This document shows, piece after piece, positions 52,495-64,000 of a DNA stretch of 64,000 bases. The stretch is taken from assembly GCA_025558075.1 (NCBI GenBank), contig JAHLKF010000005.1, forward strand, positions 1-64,000. The letters are read 5' to 3'. Source of the stretch: Gaertneriomyces semiglobifer. Lineage: Eukaryota > Chytridiomycota > Chytridiomycetes > Spizellomycetales > Spizellomycetaceae. Below the pieces are notes generated by a model. It made no database searches. It saw nothing but the letters and a program-made list of their open reading frames with translations, and was not told the DNA's origin. A program made the position numbers and the translations under genes. How positions within the stretch are numbered: the first letter of the stretch is position 1; every line of letters begins with the position of its first letter.

Positions 52495-53143
52495 GAAGGC
52501 CGAAACGGACAGTGCGCATACAACATCACGAAAAGATGCTGCAGTTGGCACCACTGAACATTGCGTTATTCCAGAAGCGTAGGATCCGGGACAACATTCG
52601 TCAATGTTGTGAATAATTGGGCGGGCACTTCATGTGTGGGCGTGGAATCTGAGTTATCATGCGCTGCTTTTTTCGCTTCCTTTGACCGCGACTCCCAATG
52701 TCATTTTTCTACCGGCATGTAAAACTTCTTGACGTCTGACCATTAAGCTTTTTCGGCCAGGCACGCTCCAGTTTTCTTTCTTTCTCTCTTGAGAATTGCT
52801 TTCTTGAAGACGACAATCTCCATCGATGGGATACCACAAGTTTCTCTGTCTTTTCAGATTTATCGGATGCTGATTGTAAAAGCCTTGTATTTCGTGGTGA
52901 ACTTCCTTCTGTTCTGGGATCTAATGACGCGCGACCTCGTTTGTTGCACGTTTTTACTTTCACAACTTGCACAAATTTCCAACTTACGCACACAACGAAA
53001 ACGCATGCAACAGCAAAATGTGACAACTGTTGATCACAAACTTGCATATTTTAACATACAAATAATACCATTGGCCAAAAGCCTCCTACATTCACAAGTC
53101 ACTGCGCTTCTGAAAAGCTGAACCCCACCAAATTAACTGCCAT
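52495..53143. other. Intergenic, no gene supported
   Basis: Only short frames between the ML gene promoter and the 3' end of the small membrane-protein gene. Confidence 0.5.
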
Positions 53144-53611
53144 CTAATGTGGTCCATCGTCTTCGTCATCATCATCTTCACACCTGTCGCACGCTCTCTT
53201 CGCTCTCCTGACCATCCGTCCCGTTTCTGTACCAAATCCTCCTTCTTGAACAACTACCAGAACCATCGCCAACAATATAGCAAGTCCGATAAGTATCATC
53301 CCTCGTTGTCGCGATCCAGGCAGAAACAAGCTCGACGTGCGTCGAAGAAAAGAGGGCTTCTTGGTTAACCGTGGTCCAATCTGGCCATCTACTGTTTCAT
53401 TGTCCGAGACGGGTGTACTCGGAAGAGTGTCTGATTCCGACTCTGATGATGTGGGATGCAGAGAATGATAGGAAGGTGACCGCGGAGTCAGTGCGTCATC
53501 GGATTGCGATTTGCCGTTGCTAGTGAGGAGACGCAAGCTTCGTCGGGTCTTTGGTGATGAATGTTTCGGGGTTTGAACGAGGGAGTCTTCAGATTTCGGG
53601 TTCCGACCCAT
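53144..53611 (-). CDS. Small single-pass membrane protein, unknown function
   Basis: 155 aa, single exon, ATG at 53611 (MGRNPKSEDS). The Ser/Pro/Thr-rich N-terminal ~100 residues (SPKTRRSLRLLTSNGK, SESESDTLPSTPVSDNETVD) carry several potential phosphosites. A basic patch (KKPSFLRRTSSL) precedes one hydrophobic helix (GMILIGLAILLAMVLVVV) near residue 110. The tail is short and acidic (CDRCEDDDDEDDGPH). Positive residues on the N-side suggest N-terminus cytosolic. No family recognised. Confidence 0.65.
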   Translation of the reverse strand: MGRNPKSEDSLVQTPKHSSPKTRRSLRLLTSNGKSQSDDALTPRSPSYHSLHPTSSESESDTLPSTPVSDNETVDGQIGPRLTKKPSFLRRTSSLFLPGSRQRGMILIGLAILLAMVLVVVQEGGFGTETGRMVRRAKRACDRCEDDDDEDDGPH

Positions 53612-54237
53612 TGCGCTCTCTTTTCGCAATCACACAGGTCTTTCTCTCACAGTATCTCGCAGTGAAGGAAAGCTCTATGCCAACTGTTTCGTCTGTTCTG
53701 GCTCCTTGTAACTTTTTACGGTTGTGAGAATCGTAACGCTTTTGGTTTTTAAACAAACCTCATGAAGCGCCATCGTCCATCACCAGAAGCTATTTATATA
53801 CATAGTCATGGATAACACGAAACCACCATTTGGGTTATTTCCGGAGAACAGAGGCATCTTTACCCTCTGTTTGTGGCTGGCAGGAACCTCTTTTTAACAA
53901 ACATAAGAAACTTGGTTGCATTGTTGCATCGTTCGAAATTCGAACGCCCTCAGTTCCGCTTACGTAACTCCGCTTGTAGCACATGTAAAATGAAAATACT
54001 TGTGGGCAGACCGCGTTTCACAGCCCAGTTCGGAGGTGCGACTTGCGGACTTTGCATTTGTCAATTTCAACTCGGTCCGGATTTGTCAACCTTTCGAGCT
54101 CCTACTTGCCAGCTCCAACGAGGAAGTACGCTCGAATCTCACGAACATAAAAGCAACGTGCCAGCGTGTCCTTCCTGCATTAGTGTCCTCAGTGCCCTGT
54201 CAATCTACGCGTTGTTTATGCCCAGAAGCGTTCGCAC
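53612..54237. other. Divergent promoter region
   Basis: Between the small membrane-protein gene (-) and the FSP1-like gene (+). The block 53,930-53,950 (gttcgaaattcgaac) is a 15-bp perfect palindrome that could be an operator-like site. No gene. Confidence 0.5.
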
Positions 54238-54255
54238 ATGCAAAGCGCTGCAAAT

Positions 54256-55679
54256 ATGACCACGACCAAGATTGTGATCCTCGGCGGAGGTTACGCTGGA
54301 GTAAGCGCTGGTATGTCCGCTATTTCACTGCGAAGCATCACGAGAGGCCTTTTGAGGATTAACTGAATCACAACTTTGACAGCTAAACGTCTTGATAAAT
54401 TGCTTGGGACACGAGCGGACGTTGAGATCACTTTGATTACCAAGATGGATAGTGTGTTCCACAATATGTGAGACCTAGCGTCTATTTATAAGTGTGCCAA
54501 CCTGTCGCCAACTGCATCTATCGCTGTTCGTTATGCTCAGTGGCTCGATGCGTGCTGTCGTGGAACCCTCCTTTGCCGAAAAACTCTTCATACCGTACAC
54601 AAAGCTGTTTGCACCGACCAGCCATGCCCGTATGATACAAGGAAACGGCGTCAAAATTGAACAGAAATCGGTGATATTGGAAGACGGAAACACCGCCCCT
54701 TTTGACTATCTCATAATTGCGACTGGAACCTCGTATCCAAGGTATCCATCATACGTCCCGCTTTAGCCCATGTTTTACGTACTGACTGAACAACGTAAAG
54801 TCCCAGCAAGGTGCCCACTACCACAAAGATAGAAGGCGTTGCACATCTGCATTCCGTCGCCGAGGCGGTAAAGCAAAGTGAGAACATCTTGATCGTTGGC
54901 GGAGGCCCAGTCGGAGTAGAAATTGCTGGTGAAATCGCTACAGACTACCCAACCAAGAAGGTGACCCTCGTCCACTCGGGCGCCACCCTCATGCCCGGGC
55001 CCAATTCCGACAAGTTCAAAGCACGTCTCCTTGCGAACCTCCAACGTCTCAAGGTGGACGTCGTACTAGGAGAAAAGGTGGAAAACCTATCAGAGCTCTT
55101 TCCAAACCCCGCAGTGACAGGCTACCATCACGGCTCGACGACCGTTAAGACTAACAAAGATCGCACAATAAGTGCAGATTTCATCGTTCTTGCTACTGGC
55201 AACACGAAACATAATTCGGATATGGCCAAACCCCTCGGGGCAGATGTCGTGGACGACCGAGGGCAAATCAAGGTGCGGACGACGATGCAGTTAAAGGATG
55301 AAAGCTTGTCGCATATCTTTGCTGTCGGTGATGTCAGTGATGCCGGCCCAAAGCTCGGGTATATGGCGGATCCGCAAGCCGTTGTTGCTGTGGACAATAT
55401 TGTCAAACTCATGGGTATGTCATTCAGAATTGGCTGTAGAGACCTTCTTTTAGTGGCCTAATTGCGTTCTTGGTTCAAGGTCAAGGAGCAAACGCCAAGC
55501 TCAAAACCTGGACACCTCCAACTTCCAACCTTGCAGTCGTTACTACTGGACGAAATGGAGGGGTTGCACAAATGGGTTTCGTTTTTGGAGACTTTACGGT
55601 GAGAATGATAAAGAGCAAAGATATGTACGCTCCAAGGTATTGGGGTATACTGAACGTGGGTGATGAGTACAAGAAGTAG
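54256..55679 (+). CDS. FSP1/AIFM2 (AMID)-like FAD-dependent pyridine-nucleotide oxidoreductase
   Basis: Exons 54256-54310, 54383-54467, 54541-54741, 54801-55414, 55480-55679 (384 aa); an in-frame ATG at 54238 could add six residues. N-terminal FAD-binding IVILGGGYAGVSA, then TRADVEITLITKMDSVFHNI, EPSFAEKLFIPYTKLF, DYLIIATGTSYP; central NAD(P)H-binding ILIVGGGPVGVEIAGEIA; ADFIVLATGNTKHNSDM; C-terminal FAD motif HIFAVGDVSDAGPK. These are the blocks of the AIFM2/FSP1 family (NADH:quinone reductases, and yeast/fungal AIF-like proteins). No mitochondrial presequence. The exact substrate (ubiquinone or vitamin K) is known only for animal relatives. Confidence 0.88.
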
Positions 55680-56059
55680 CAACTATGACACTGCAACGTC
55701 GATTTCATTTGTTTTTCTGAGAAAAGCAATGGTTCCCATCAGTGTTACATGAACGATTGTTAGTAGAAAATGTAAATACGGTCATATGTCAAACGAATCA
55801 CCACTCAGACATGTCTTCGAGTTTCCGCTTCGTCCATGCAAGTAAACTAGAACTCTTTAGATCTATGTAATTGATGCTTGACATAAAGTCCCACCACAAC
55901 TCGCGACGCGATTTGTTAGTAATAAGCTGATGACATAACCCACTTACGTTATCCCGGCAAGACGCGTGTGAGATCTGGAAGTAACTGCCCAAAAAGAAAG
56001 TGACGAGCTTCCTTCTCAGTGTCCAAATTGCACCAGATCGGCGTATTCTGCAGGAAAAG

Positions 56060-59000
56060 ATGGAGCAGATTGCGCTGCTACCGTCGTCGCCCGCCCCATG
56101 GACGAAGCAGGTACTGACATCTTGTCGAGGCACGAGTAAGCACGACAACGCCAACAGTGCAGAGCGTGTGAGGTTCGCGTATTGCTCTACGGTGGCGGTT
56201 TGGGTGTGGGAGGCCGTTTGTGGAAGAAGAGATAAAAGCAACAAAGATTCATTACAAGAGGGAGAAGTAGCGGCTGGAGAAGCATCAGAAGTTCCGCCGC
56301 CTGTTCCTCCCAAACCCGGGTTCGAGAGTGAAAATCAGCCTGAAAATGAAACAGAAGTGGATCAGAAGCTCGTACCACATCCTCCCACGACGTTACCATC
56401 TTCTCCTACCAAGACGTTGAGCGCGACCATGCATAAAATTGGAGGGGTTACCACGCAACGGGGAGGGGCCCTCCGGAAGTTCTGGGGTATGGTCGCCGGC
56501 ACATCCACTGACGACGACACACCTAGTGCCTTCCCATCGCGAATTTCTGAAATTCGCCTGCTTAGAGTCTTAACGATCCCCAAGCGAGACGAGGGAGCGG
56601 AGGTCGTTTGTGGCGTATGTTGGTATGTAAGAATATACATATATATTACACGCACACTCGTTCTTCAACCCACCCATCATACACCAATCGTGGTGTTTCG
56701 ACGCTTTTTTTGCCCATTACTTATCAATATTTGATGTGTTAACTTGTTTGTTGTGGATTTAGGAACCCGCTGGATATCGATACATTAGCGGTATCCTTCT
56801 GGGATGGCGCGCTGCGAATCTATGATCTCGTCACCGGCAGCGTGCGGGAGACATACGACACTAAGCAAGGTTTGAAATGGATGGGCTGGGACGCGGGTCG
56901 TGTATGGGGATGTGGGGAAGGTAACCATCCACTGTGTGATTTCTTTCGACTATGAATAGCCCGGTCTCATTGCTTTGGTGTTTCTTTTCTGTAAAGGAAA
57001 GTGGTATAAAGAGACCACTCCCAGTGGTGTGGATGAGTTTACCTTAGATATGGATGTTCGTGGTGTGGAAAGGAATCCCGTGAAGGTGCAGTACGACGGT
57101 GCCGAACTCGAATCCCGCATACTCACTCATCAGTTTCGTTATTGAATCGTTTGTAAACACGTGCAGCCTGACCTTCTAGCTGTCACCGACTCCAAACACC
57201 TGTACATCGTCGCTTTGACTTCTAGAAAACCCGCAAAGTTCCGTATACCTCTGAGCGAATATAAAGGGTCAAAGATGACAGTCGTTAGATGGGACCCTAA
57301 AAGCGGAATATACTTGCTGGTGGGTTTTGATGATGGTAGGTTTAAATTTCAATATTGTTCGCCGAATGGGCAGTTCTCAAGTGCGAATGGGCCATTTGTT
57401 TTGTAGGAAGAATAGTGTTAGTAGACACCGACCAGAAATCAATCGTCATGAACTTTGCGGCGACGAATGGGGGTGAGACGTCCATTGTTTGCTTACTCTC
57501 CCTATGTTCTCATCACGCGCTTTTCATTGACCGATTTGTTTGTTGTTTCAGGAGTTGGGAATATCGAGTGGATGCCTACCGTTCCAGGCGGGTTTCTGAC
57601 AACGGATACTGTAACAGGGGTGGTGAGGGTCTGGAACGTGGCTCGTAGGTATAAGAACCCCTCTGACTACACGTTGCTGGGTGGAGGAATCTGCATCATC
57701 TCCCACCACACCACATCGCGCTTGCTGACGTATGAACGATTCTAACGCATTGCTCGTGCTTTTTTCCATTTCCTTTTGTTTATTGTTTCATACCCGACGC
57801 GCACCGTGGATGTGAAATTGCAGTACATCAGAAACGATATACCGACTTCTCCCCTCGGCCATCCACTGTCTCACTCCAATCAGCGTGGCCAATGAGAGTT
57901 TGTTCTTGATGGCGTTTGGAGACGGATCGGTTGGAATTTATGATGTCGGCAGAGGAGAATGGGTATATCTTCGCCAAGGCGGCCACACGGAGACGATTTT
58001 CGGGTGTGCATTTGGAGGTACTGGTGGAACCTTATTAGGTACGATCTACTAAATTGTCGTTTGGGCGTGAGGTTCGAGAAGATACCCGGCCACTTTGCCA
58101 CGCAAAAATTTCTGAATGTGTGATGTTTTTTTTTCGCTTCTTTGTGCAGCGACGGGATCGTTTGATGGAACGCTCAAAATCTGGGATACGGGGTCTGGGT
58201 CTGTCTCAGTATCTCAATCGCCGGCTAGACGTGGTTCGTTGTCATCGATATCAACATCCCAGACCGGGATTCAATCATTGTCGCCACGACCCATTGAAGA
58301 ATCTTACCCTAACCATACACATTACGGGCCCACACACCTCCCCATCTCGCTACTCGATAGCTACCCGCCGACCGATACCGGACGTGTGATCAACCATCGC
58401 ATGCACACCGTGGACGGGTGTATTTACTCTGTGGCTTTCTCACCGTGTGGTAGCCGGGTGGCAATGGGGACTGGAATTGGCATGGTGGTGGTGTGGGATG
58501 TGGAAAAGAGTAGGGTATTGGGGAGGTGGCGCGTGGGTGAGTGTCCGGTGTACTGCGTGAAATGGGGGAACGGGATAGCTGCGGCGAAAGGCGATGGTGT
58601 TTGGTGAGTTTACGTTTCTCAGTTGGCGGTATTCCTTGCGTATACTTGTGAGCTCAATCGCAACGAGCAAGCAGATCTGCACATTAGCTAATCCTGCAGT
58701 AACATTCATTCAATATCTCTCTTTCGCACTCAGTACGATCATTCATCCCGATACCGGCGAATCAATATCATCATTTACACATCCATCTGGCAACTTCGGC
58801 TGTGATTTCGACCCCTTCCACGCATGCTTGGCGACATCTTGCATGGATGGGAAAGTTCGCATCTGGAGCCTCGCAAACACAAACATCAGCACTTCTTCTC
58901 CGCCCACAACGCCCACAACTCCCACAGCGACCACATCCACAACCCCAACATCCGCTTCACCACTCGTCCTCACCGGCCACACTGCGCGCACATTCACAGT

Positions 59001-61033
59001 CCTGTACTCACCCACACTGCCTCACATTCTCGCCAGCGCCTCCGACGACACCGACGTCCGCATTTGGCACACCAAACACGCTCAGTGTATGACGGTACTC
59101 AAGGGGCATCGCGATAAAGTCCGGGGACTGGCATGGTGCACGGAACTCCCCGCGGTATTGGTGAGCGGGGGGTGGGATTCTGTCATCCGGATATGGGACA
59201 TCAGGTAAAAATCCACTTGATTACTTTAACAGCGACCCACTCGCTTGGAAGGGCGGCACCTCAACATGTCAACCACTCGCTGCTCTTTTCTCACCCCTTT
59301 GTTTTTTTTTCTTTGTTTTTGTTGGGATGCAGGACGTCTCAGACATTACATATTGTAACCCACCACCAAGCCGACGTGTACGGTTTGTCCACACACCCCT
59401 CCCGCCCGTTTCTCTTTGCGTCTTCCTCCCGCGATAATACCTTGAGACTATGGTCCATGGAAGAACTAGTGCGAGACGTAATATGGAGTGTCCTAAAATG
59501 GATTCACGAAGGTGGTGATCGGGAGGCATTGAACAAAATATTGCTCGTTGATAAAGGTGAGCCAGTGCACTTTTATATTCATGATGGGAAAATTTTGTAA
59601 ACTGATCTGTCTCCACGCGGTGTGTTTATAAGAGAACGCATTGGAGAAAACGACTGGGTTTAAGCTTTGTGGAGAGGGGAGCACGAAGCTTGTAGAACAC
59701 CTTTGTGGAGATATTCCACCCGTCGAGAAATGGGCGTCGGTATTCGAGTTCTTTTCGGTAACGTTCTGACCCTTGATTTTGTCAAAGCGGCCCAAGCAAA
59801 AGCACACTGACCAATTCTTCTTTCACCTGATTTCCCACATTCATACAGCCCACAACAGGCACCAAAGAACTCTGGTCCCTTCTCCGCACACTCCACTCCC
59901 CAACTCCTCACACACACCCAACACCCTACTCCACAAACACAATTCTGCACCACAGCGACACCCTCCACTCCGCCGAACTCCGGGCCCACCAACTCGAGCT
60001 CTCAACACGGGCGTCCCCCCACGGGCTCGCCCGGCTGCTAACATCCTACAAGAAACAGAGGCTGGAGCAGGCGGCAACAGAGTATCTCCTTCTTGGGAAG
60101 TTTAAGAAGTATTGTGAGGCGATGATGGTGGTGGGGCGTTGGGAAAGGGCGATGGCAGTGGCGCCTTGTGTCGGGATGGGGTATTGGAGGGAAGTGTGTA
60201 TGCGCTATGCAGAGGTGTTGCGCGCTAAAGGGGATCAGGATGTTGTTACGTACTTGTTGGCGGCAGGATGTATTGATGAGGTAAGTTCTAAACCCCGTTT
60301 TCCCATCAAAATATGCGCGAAAAGCACCACGCACCCGTACTTGGAAATTGAACCCGAAATAACAAACACACCTGTTTTCGCGCTTTTGTTTGGATATCTC
60401 CTTTTTCGCACCACGCTGATCATTTTTCTTCGATGTATCATTGGATAATTTCATAGCTCATCCCCCACCTCCTCCACACACACAACACCCCAACGGCCGC
60501 ACTCGTCGCAAAAGTCTACGAAGACGGGGGATACACCCACCTCCCATCCGCATCCTCTGCGTCTCCACCCACGTCCCCCACCACCCACTCACATTCAAAC
60601 CTCACCCACTCACATCCAAACCTCTCCAAATCGCATTCCAACCTACCCCCACTCCCCGATCACATACAAGACCGAAACTTCAAACAGTCCAAGGACGAAA
60701 TTTTGAAACAATCGGAGAATGAAGAATCATGGGTCCAACGTGTCGCGAAAGTCTCTGTTAAACGGTACATGGCACACCACCAGCCCGACCTCGCAGCGGC
60801 TAGTTACATTGCGGTAGACGATCCAAAGGTAAAAACAAAAAAAAGGGCACACCCCCACCCATTTTGCTAATTTTGCTCAAACTGCTTCGTTTTTTTTTTT
60901 TCCTCAAACTATTTGTTGTTAGGCTGCAATCGACTTACTCATCCTACACAACCACCACACAACCGCATACGCCCTATCTTCACTCTACGCATTCCACCCA
61001 CAAATTACACGTATCCTCCAAAAAATACAATAA
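56060..61033 (+). CDS. WDR17: WDR17 orthologue (WD-repeat protein)
   Basis: Fourteen exons: 56060-56622, 56763-56920, 56997-57085, 57167-57335, 57407-57472, 57552-57729, 57824-58038, 58150-58603, 58734-59204, 59333-59556, 59633-59757, 59849-60280, 60457-60828, 60923-61033, closing in frame to 1208 aa. The N-terminus MEQIALLPSSPAPWTKQV with RFAYCSTVAVWVW matches the WDR17 start. WD repeats include LAVSFWDGALRIYDL, HTETIFGCAFGG..TGSFDGTLKIWDT, CMDGKVRIWSL, DDTDVRIWHTK, GGWDSVIRIWDIR and SSRDNTLRLWSM. The C-terminal helical part (AATEYLLLGKFKKYCEAMMV, RWERAMAVAPCVGMGYWREV) matches WDR17's VAPGVSxxYW region. Fungus-specific acidic/Pro inserts lie in exons 1 and 9. Molecular role unknown in any organism. 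Likely a scaffold, possibly linked to cilia. Confidence 0.87.
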
Positions 61034-61547
61034 AGGAAACATAACACAAAACACCTTATTTAGTGATTATCATTGGTTTCTGCAAAAAAGAGTGTGTTAT
61101 AACATTGTTATGTACAAAGAAGACATATGAGTTGGAATTTTCGTTTTCATGTTTATTGGTTTGGCAAGGCTTTTCCCAGATACTGTCTGTGCCCAATTAT
61201 CTGGTGCTTCATCTGCTCACCTGTGCGAATCCACGAAAAACACATTCTCACGAAACGCATTATTCATTGGTTTTGGCAAAGAACGAAAGGGAAGCGAGTT
61301 TCGATGTTTGAACTGCAAAAAAAATGAGATTCTCAACTACGGTTTTGACAAAAACTCACCCGTGAGGTTGAATGAGAAAGGAGTGGAAAAAAAGGGGTGA
61401 AAAACCAGGGACCAAAAAAAAAAAAGCAAAAAGCAAAAAGCAAACACAAAACAAGCGCCCATCCTTCATCAAAAAGAAACCAAGTCTCTTATGAGTAATG
61501 CAAGAAACCCCAATCCGATGTTTCTTTTTCAAGCACAAAAAGTGTTT

Positions 61548-63995
61548 TCAATGACCATTGCCTTCTACCAACACCTTTTTCCCAGCTGCCGCAGCAGCAG
61601 CAGCAGCAGCAGCTTTACTCTTTGACGCCTGAATCAACGGGTTCTGACTCTGCCCTCCAACACTCACACCTTTCTTGTCCTCTTTCCCCAAAGAAGCACT
61701 AGTAGCATTATTTCCATTACTCTTACTCGATGTCGAAGATGGCGGGGGTGGCGGTGGCACAACAGCAGCAGATGCAGATGCAGAGGCAGAGGAAGAAGTA
61801 GAAACATTGGGATCCCTCCCCTCCTTCAACGCCTGTCTCCTCTTCTTCTTCTCCACCTCCTTCTGTTTCTTGGCTTCTTCTTCCTCCCTCTTCAATTTCT
61901 CCTTCAAATCAATTTCCTTTTTGGTCATAAAAAAACCAGGCTTACTCCACCCAAACTCATACTCGCAGTACCAACACACATAATCTCCGCGTGATTTAGC
62001 GTCGAAATAGTATGCACGCCGTTTACGACGGACGGAAACGGGGGGTTGATGGAACACTGCTCGGGCGGTTTCCAATTGAAAGCGTGTTTTCGGTTTGGGT
62101 TTCACGAGCGGTGGTGGAGGCGGTGTTCCCGTCGGTGGGACGGACGACGTGAGGTTGGTTCCAGAACCGTCGTTTTCACGTGTTTCACTCGTGGATTTCG
62201 TGGTTTGGGAATGGGTCGTGGGAGGAGTGGAGGGTGGGGGTAACTGTGAGGAAGGCACAAACGCCGGGAGTTGCTCGACTGTGAGCGGATTGGGAATACT
62301 TGCAGGGGTTAACTCGGCCAAGGTAGCCTTCTGATCATGCGCAATGGTACTCGTGTCAACACCACCACCATTAGACATGCCATTCGCTTCTGCATTCGCA
62401 CTCTTTTTCTTCTTTTTCTTATTCTTTTTATTAGATGTCGTTGTGGGTGTCGTATGTGTGGCTGGCACCGGCGGCGGCGGAACAGGAATATCAACCTCCT
62501 CCACATCACTCGCTAGATCTGGCATATCCCTTAAATCAATATCCACAGTATACTGAATGCGACTCTCCAACATCTTCATCTCCATATCGATTGCAAGCGC
62601 TTCCTCCTCTGCTCGCTGTCTCGCAAGTTGCTCTTCGGTATTATAAGATATCGGTTCGTCGGATTTGACAGGCGGCGCCGTCAATGCACCACCACCCGAG
62701 GTAGCCACGCGCGGCGGGGACGTCGGACCAAACTCGAACCGTACAGCTTTCCGTGACAAAATCCTATCATTTTCGCTGGGAAAGGTGAACGGGACGTCGG
62801 GATTGGGCACGGCGACAAAGGGATTCGCCCGCTGTGGCGCCGATAATGAGCCAGATCGCTTCTTCTTTTTCATAACATCGTCCTCTTCGTAGTCCGAAAG
62901 ACAGCGGTCGCGATCGTCATTTTCTGACAGCGAGGATCGCGGCTTAGTCCATCCGAGCGGTGGTAACGGTGGGGGAGGAGGTGGAGGGTTGGTCGAAGTG
63001 GTTGTGTTTAAAGTTGCTGAAGTGGTAGAGGGTCGCAGTTTCTTTTTCGGAAGAGGTTTAATAGGTTTGTTGTGAGGTCCTAACGATACTCCGTTATTAG
63101 GTGTCAAGACAATGGGCATGGAACTGAGCGTCATTCGCTGGCCATTAACGGCAGCATCAGAACTTGCAGCAGCAGCAGCAGCACTGGAAGGTTCGGCTCG
63201 TGCGGATGGTTTGTTTGCTGTAACGCCGTGCGACTGTGGTTGTGATGGTTGCCGCTCTTCTTGCTGCTGCTGCTGCTGTTGTTGCTGTTTTTGTTGGTGC
63301 TGGTGTTGTAACTGTGCTTTTGCCTGTGCGGTGCGATGAATTAATTCCGGTATCGCAAAACTGCGCGGATTTTGGGTCTGAGCAGCTTCGCTTGGTGTCT
63401 GCGTGCTCGTGGAGACAGTCTCTACTCTGTGACATTGCGGGACGTGCGTTCTTGACGGGCATGCGATCGCACTGAGCTTGATCGCTGGCGGCATCAAGGT
63501 GGTGGTGACCGGTCCATCAAACTCGTCCTCAAACTTTCGGGGATGAGGCGAAGGCGGTCGTGGTGGTCCAGCACTGGCACGCTTCCCATTGCTATTCGTG
63601 TGAGCTGTCCGGGCCAGAGGAGCCGTTGTTGTTGATGTTGTTGTTGAGCCATTTGCAGGTGACGCGCCGTGGATTATACAGGTGGATGGCTGGGTTTGGG
63701 TATCTGTGGATATGAGTGGTTGTGGAGAAGAAGTGTCCATGGAACGGTTAGACACAAGGTGTACAGGTTGCGACGGTGGATCAATCTTGAGTCGATTAGT
63801 GTTGACGTAGCTGGAAGCAAGGCCTTTCAATGGCGTTGATTTGTCAGTGTTGGCTGGGATGTGGGTCCAATGGACGATGGATCGGTTGGTGGTCGCTTCA
63901 GCAGGGAGTGGGATATCGCTGGATAGGGGTGCCCGTTTGGAATGTCGCGGGAGGGTGGTGAAAAGACCTAGGGGCGAGGATTGGGAAATCTTGCT
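61548..63995 (-). CDS. Low-complexity protein with a short conserved Cys/aromatic domain (5' exon off-window)
   Basis: 815 codons plus stop visible. The frame runs upstream to TTTAG at the window edge (63,996-64,000), best read as a splice acceptor, so the N-terminus is to the right. Most of the protein is Pro/Ser/Thr/Gln-rich, with poly-Q (KQQQQQQQQQ near 63,270), poly-P and a poly-A (Ala) tract near the end. The only ordered-looking part is near residue 640: RKRRAYYFDAKSRGDYVCWY then CEYEFGWSKPGFFMTKKEID, a CxxC-x-Y-E-F zinc-ribbon-like or folded motif, followed by a long charged helix (KEKLKREEEEAKKQKEVEKK). A second basic stretch (NKKNKKKKKKSANAEANG) could be a nuclear signal. Function not recognised. 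Confidence 0.75.
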   Translation of the reverse strand, partial: SKISQSSPLGLFTTLPRHSKRAPLSSDIPLPAEATTNRSIVHWTHIPANTDKSTPLKGLASSYVNTNRLKIDPPSQPVHLVSNRSMDTSSPQPLISTDTQTQPSTCIIHGASPANGSTTTSTTTAPLARTAHTNSNGKRASAGPPRPPSPHPRKFEDEFDGPVTTTLMPPAIKLSAIACPSRTHVPQCHRVETVSTSTQTPSEAAQTQNPRSFAIPELIHRTAQAKAQLQHQHQQKQQQQQQQQQEERQPSQPQSHGVTANKPSARAEPSSAAAAAASSDAAVNGQRMTLSSMPIVLTPNNGVSLGPHNKPIKPLPKKKLRPSTTSATLNTTTSTNPPPPPPPLPPLGWTKPRSSLSENDDRDRCLSDYEEDDVMKKKKRSGSLSAPQRANPFVAVPNPDVPFTFPSENDRILSRKAVRFEFGPTSPPRVATSGGGALTAPPVKSDEPISYNTEEQLARQRAEEEALAIDMEMKMLESRIQYTVDIDLRDMPDLASDVEEVDIPVPPPPVPATHTTPTTTSNKKNKKKKKKSANAEANGMSNGGGVDTSTIAHDQKATLAELTPASIPNPLTVEQLPAFVPSSQLPPPSTPPTTHSQTTKSTSETRENDGSGTNLTSSVPPTGTPPPPPLVKPKPKTRFQLETARAVFHQPPVSVRRKRRAYYFDAKSRGDYVCWYCEYEFGWSKPGFFMTKKEIDLKEKLKREEEEAKKQKEVEKKKRRQALKEGRDPNVSTSSSASASASAAVVPPPPPPSSTSSKSNGNNATSASLGKEDKKGVSVGGQSQNPLIQASKSKAAAAAAAAAAGKKVLVEGNGH

Positions 63996-64000
63996 CTAAA

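Noticed and set aside
61356..61538. Phe-rich short frame downstream of WDR17
   Set aside because: Arises from A-rich 3' UTR sequence on the opposite strand.

Overview
The window is nuclear DNA of a fungus. The genes are split by many short GT-AG introns (about 55-250 nt). The recognisable genes include a dual hybrid histidine kinase, an ENA-type P-type ATPase, an ADP/ATP carrier, an ML-domain lipid-binding protein and a WDR17 orthologue. WDR17 is mainly known from animals and flagellated protists, so its presence, together with multicopy lineage-specific gene families, points to an early-diverging and probably zoosporic (chytrid-like) lineage. That placement is inference.

The window has two unlike halves. 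Bases 1 to about 37,400 are accessory, repeat-rich DNA. Bases 1-5,021 hold two nested Ty1/copia retrotransposons on the minus strand. The younger (A) has inserted into the integrase region of the older (B). Both LTRs are 277 bp, and both elements carry a half-tRNA initiator-Met type primer site and a 5' leader of repeated small hairpins. From 5.5 to 37 kb there is a mixture of intact orphan genes and decayed copies: a Tc1-like HTH relic, an HNH nuclease gene, a RING-H2 relic, a broken multi-exon gene, two unrelated PD-(D/E)XK-like genes (12.2 and 27.5 kb), a GPI-anchored Cys/His repeat protein, a six-exon orphan gene, an F-box gene, a five-exon gene with an HExxH...GEAGFFVE signature, a four-exon orphan gene with a one-base frameshift, and several relics that are dispersed copies of the same families. 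Near-perfect palindromes with unrelated arm sequences are scattered through the window.

Bases 37,895 to 64,000 are compact core genome with conserved genes about 0.2-2 kb apart: hybrid histidine kinase (-), ENA ATPase (+), AAC carrier (-), ML-domain secreted protein (-), small single-pass membrane protein (-), FSP1/AIFM2-like oxidoreductase (+), WDR17 (+) and a low-complexity protein with a short conserved Cys/aromatic domain that runs off the right edge (-). A 27-base C run lies upstream and a 35-base G run downstream of the ENA gene.

No rRNA, tRNA or CRISPR could be supported. Exon boundaries were read by hand from splice motifs and reading-frame continuity. Those of the conserved genes close in frame throughout. 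Boundaries of the orphan genes are well supported where stated and tentative otherwise.
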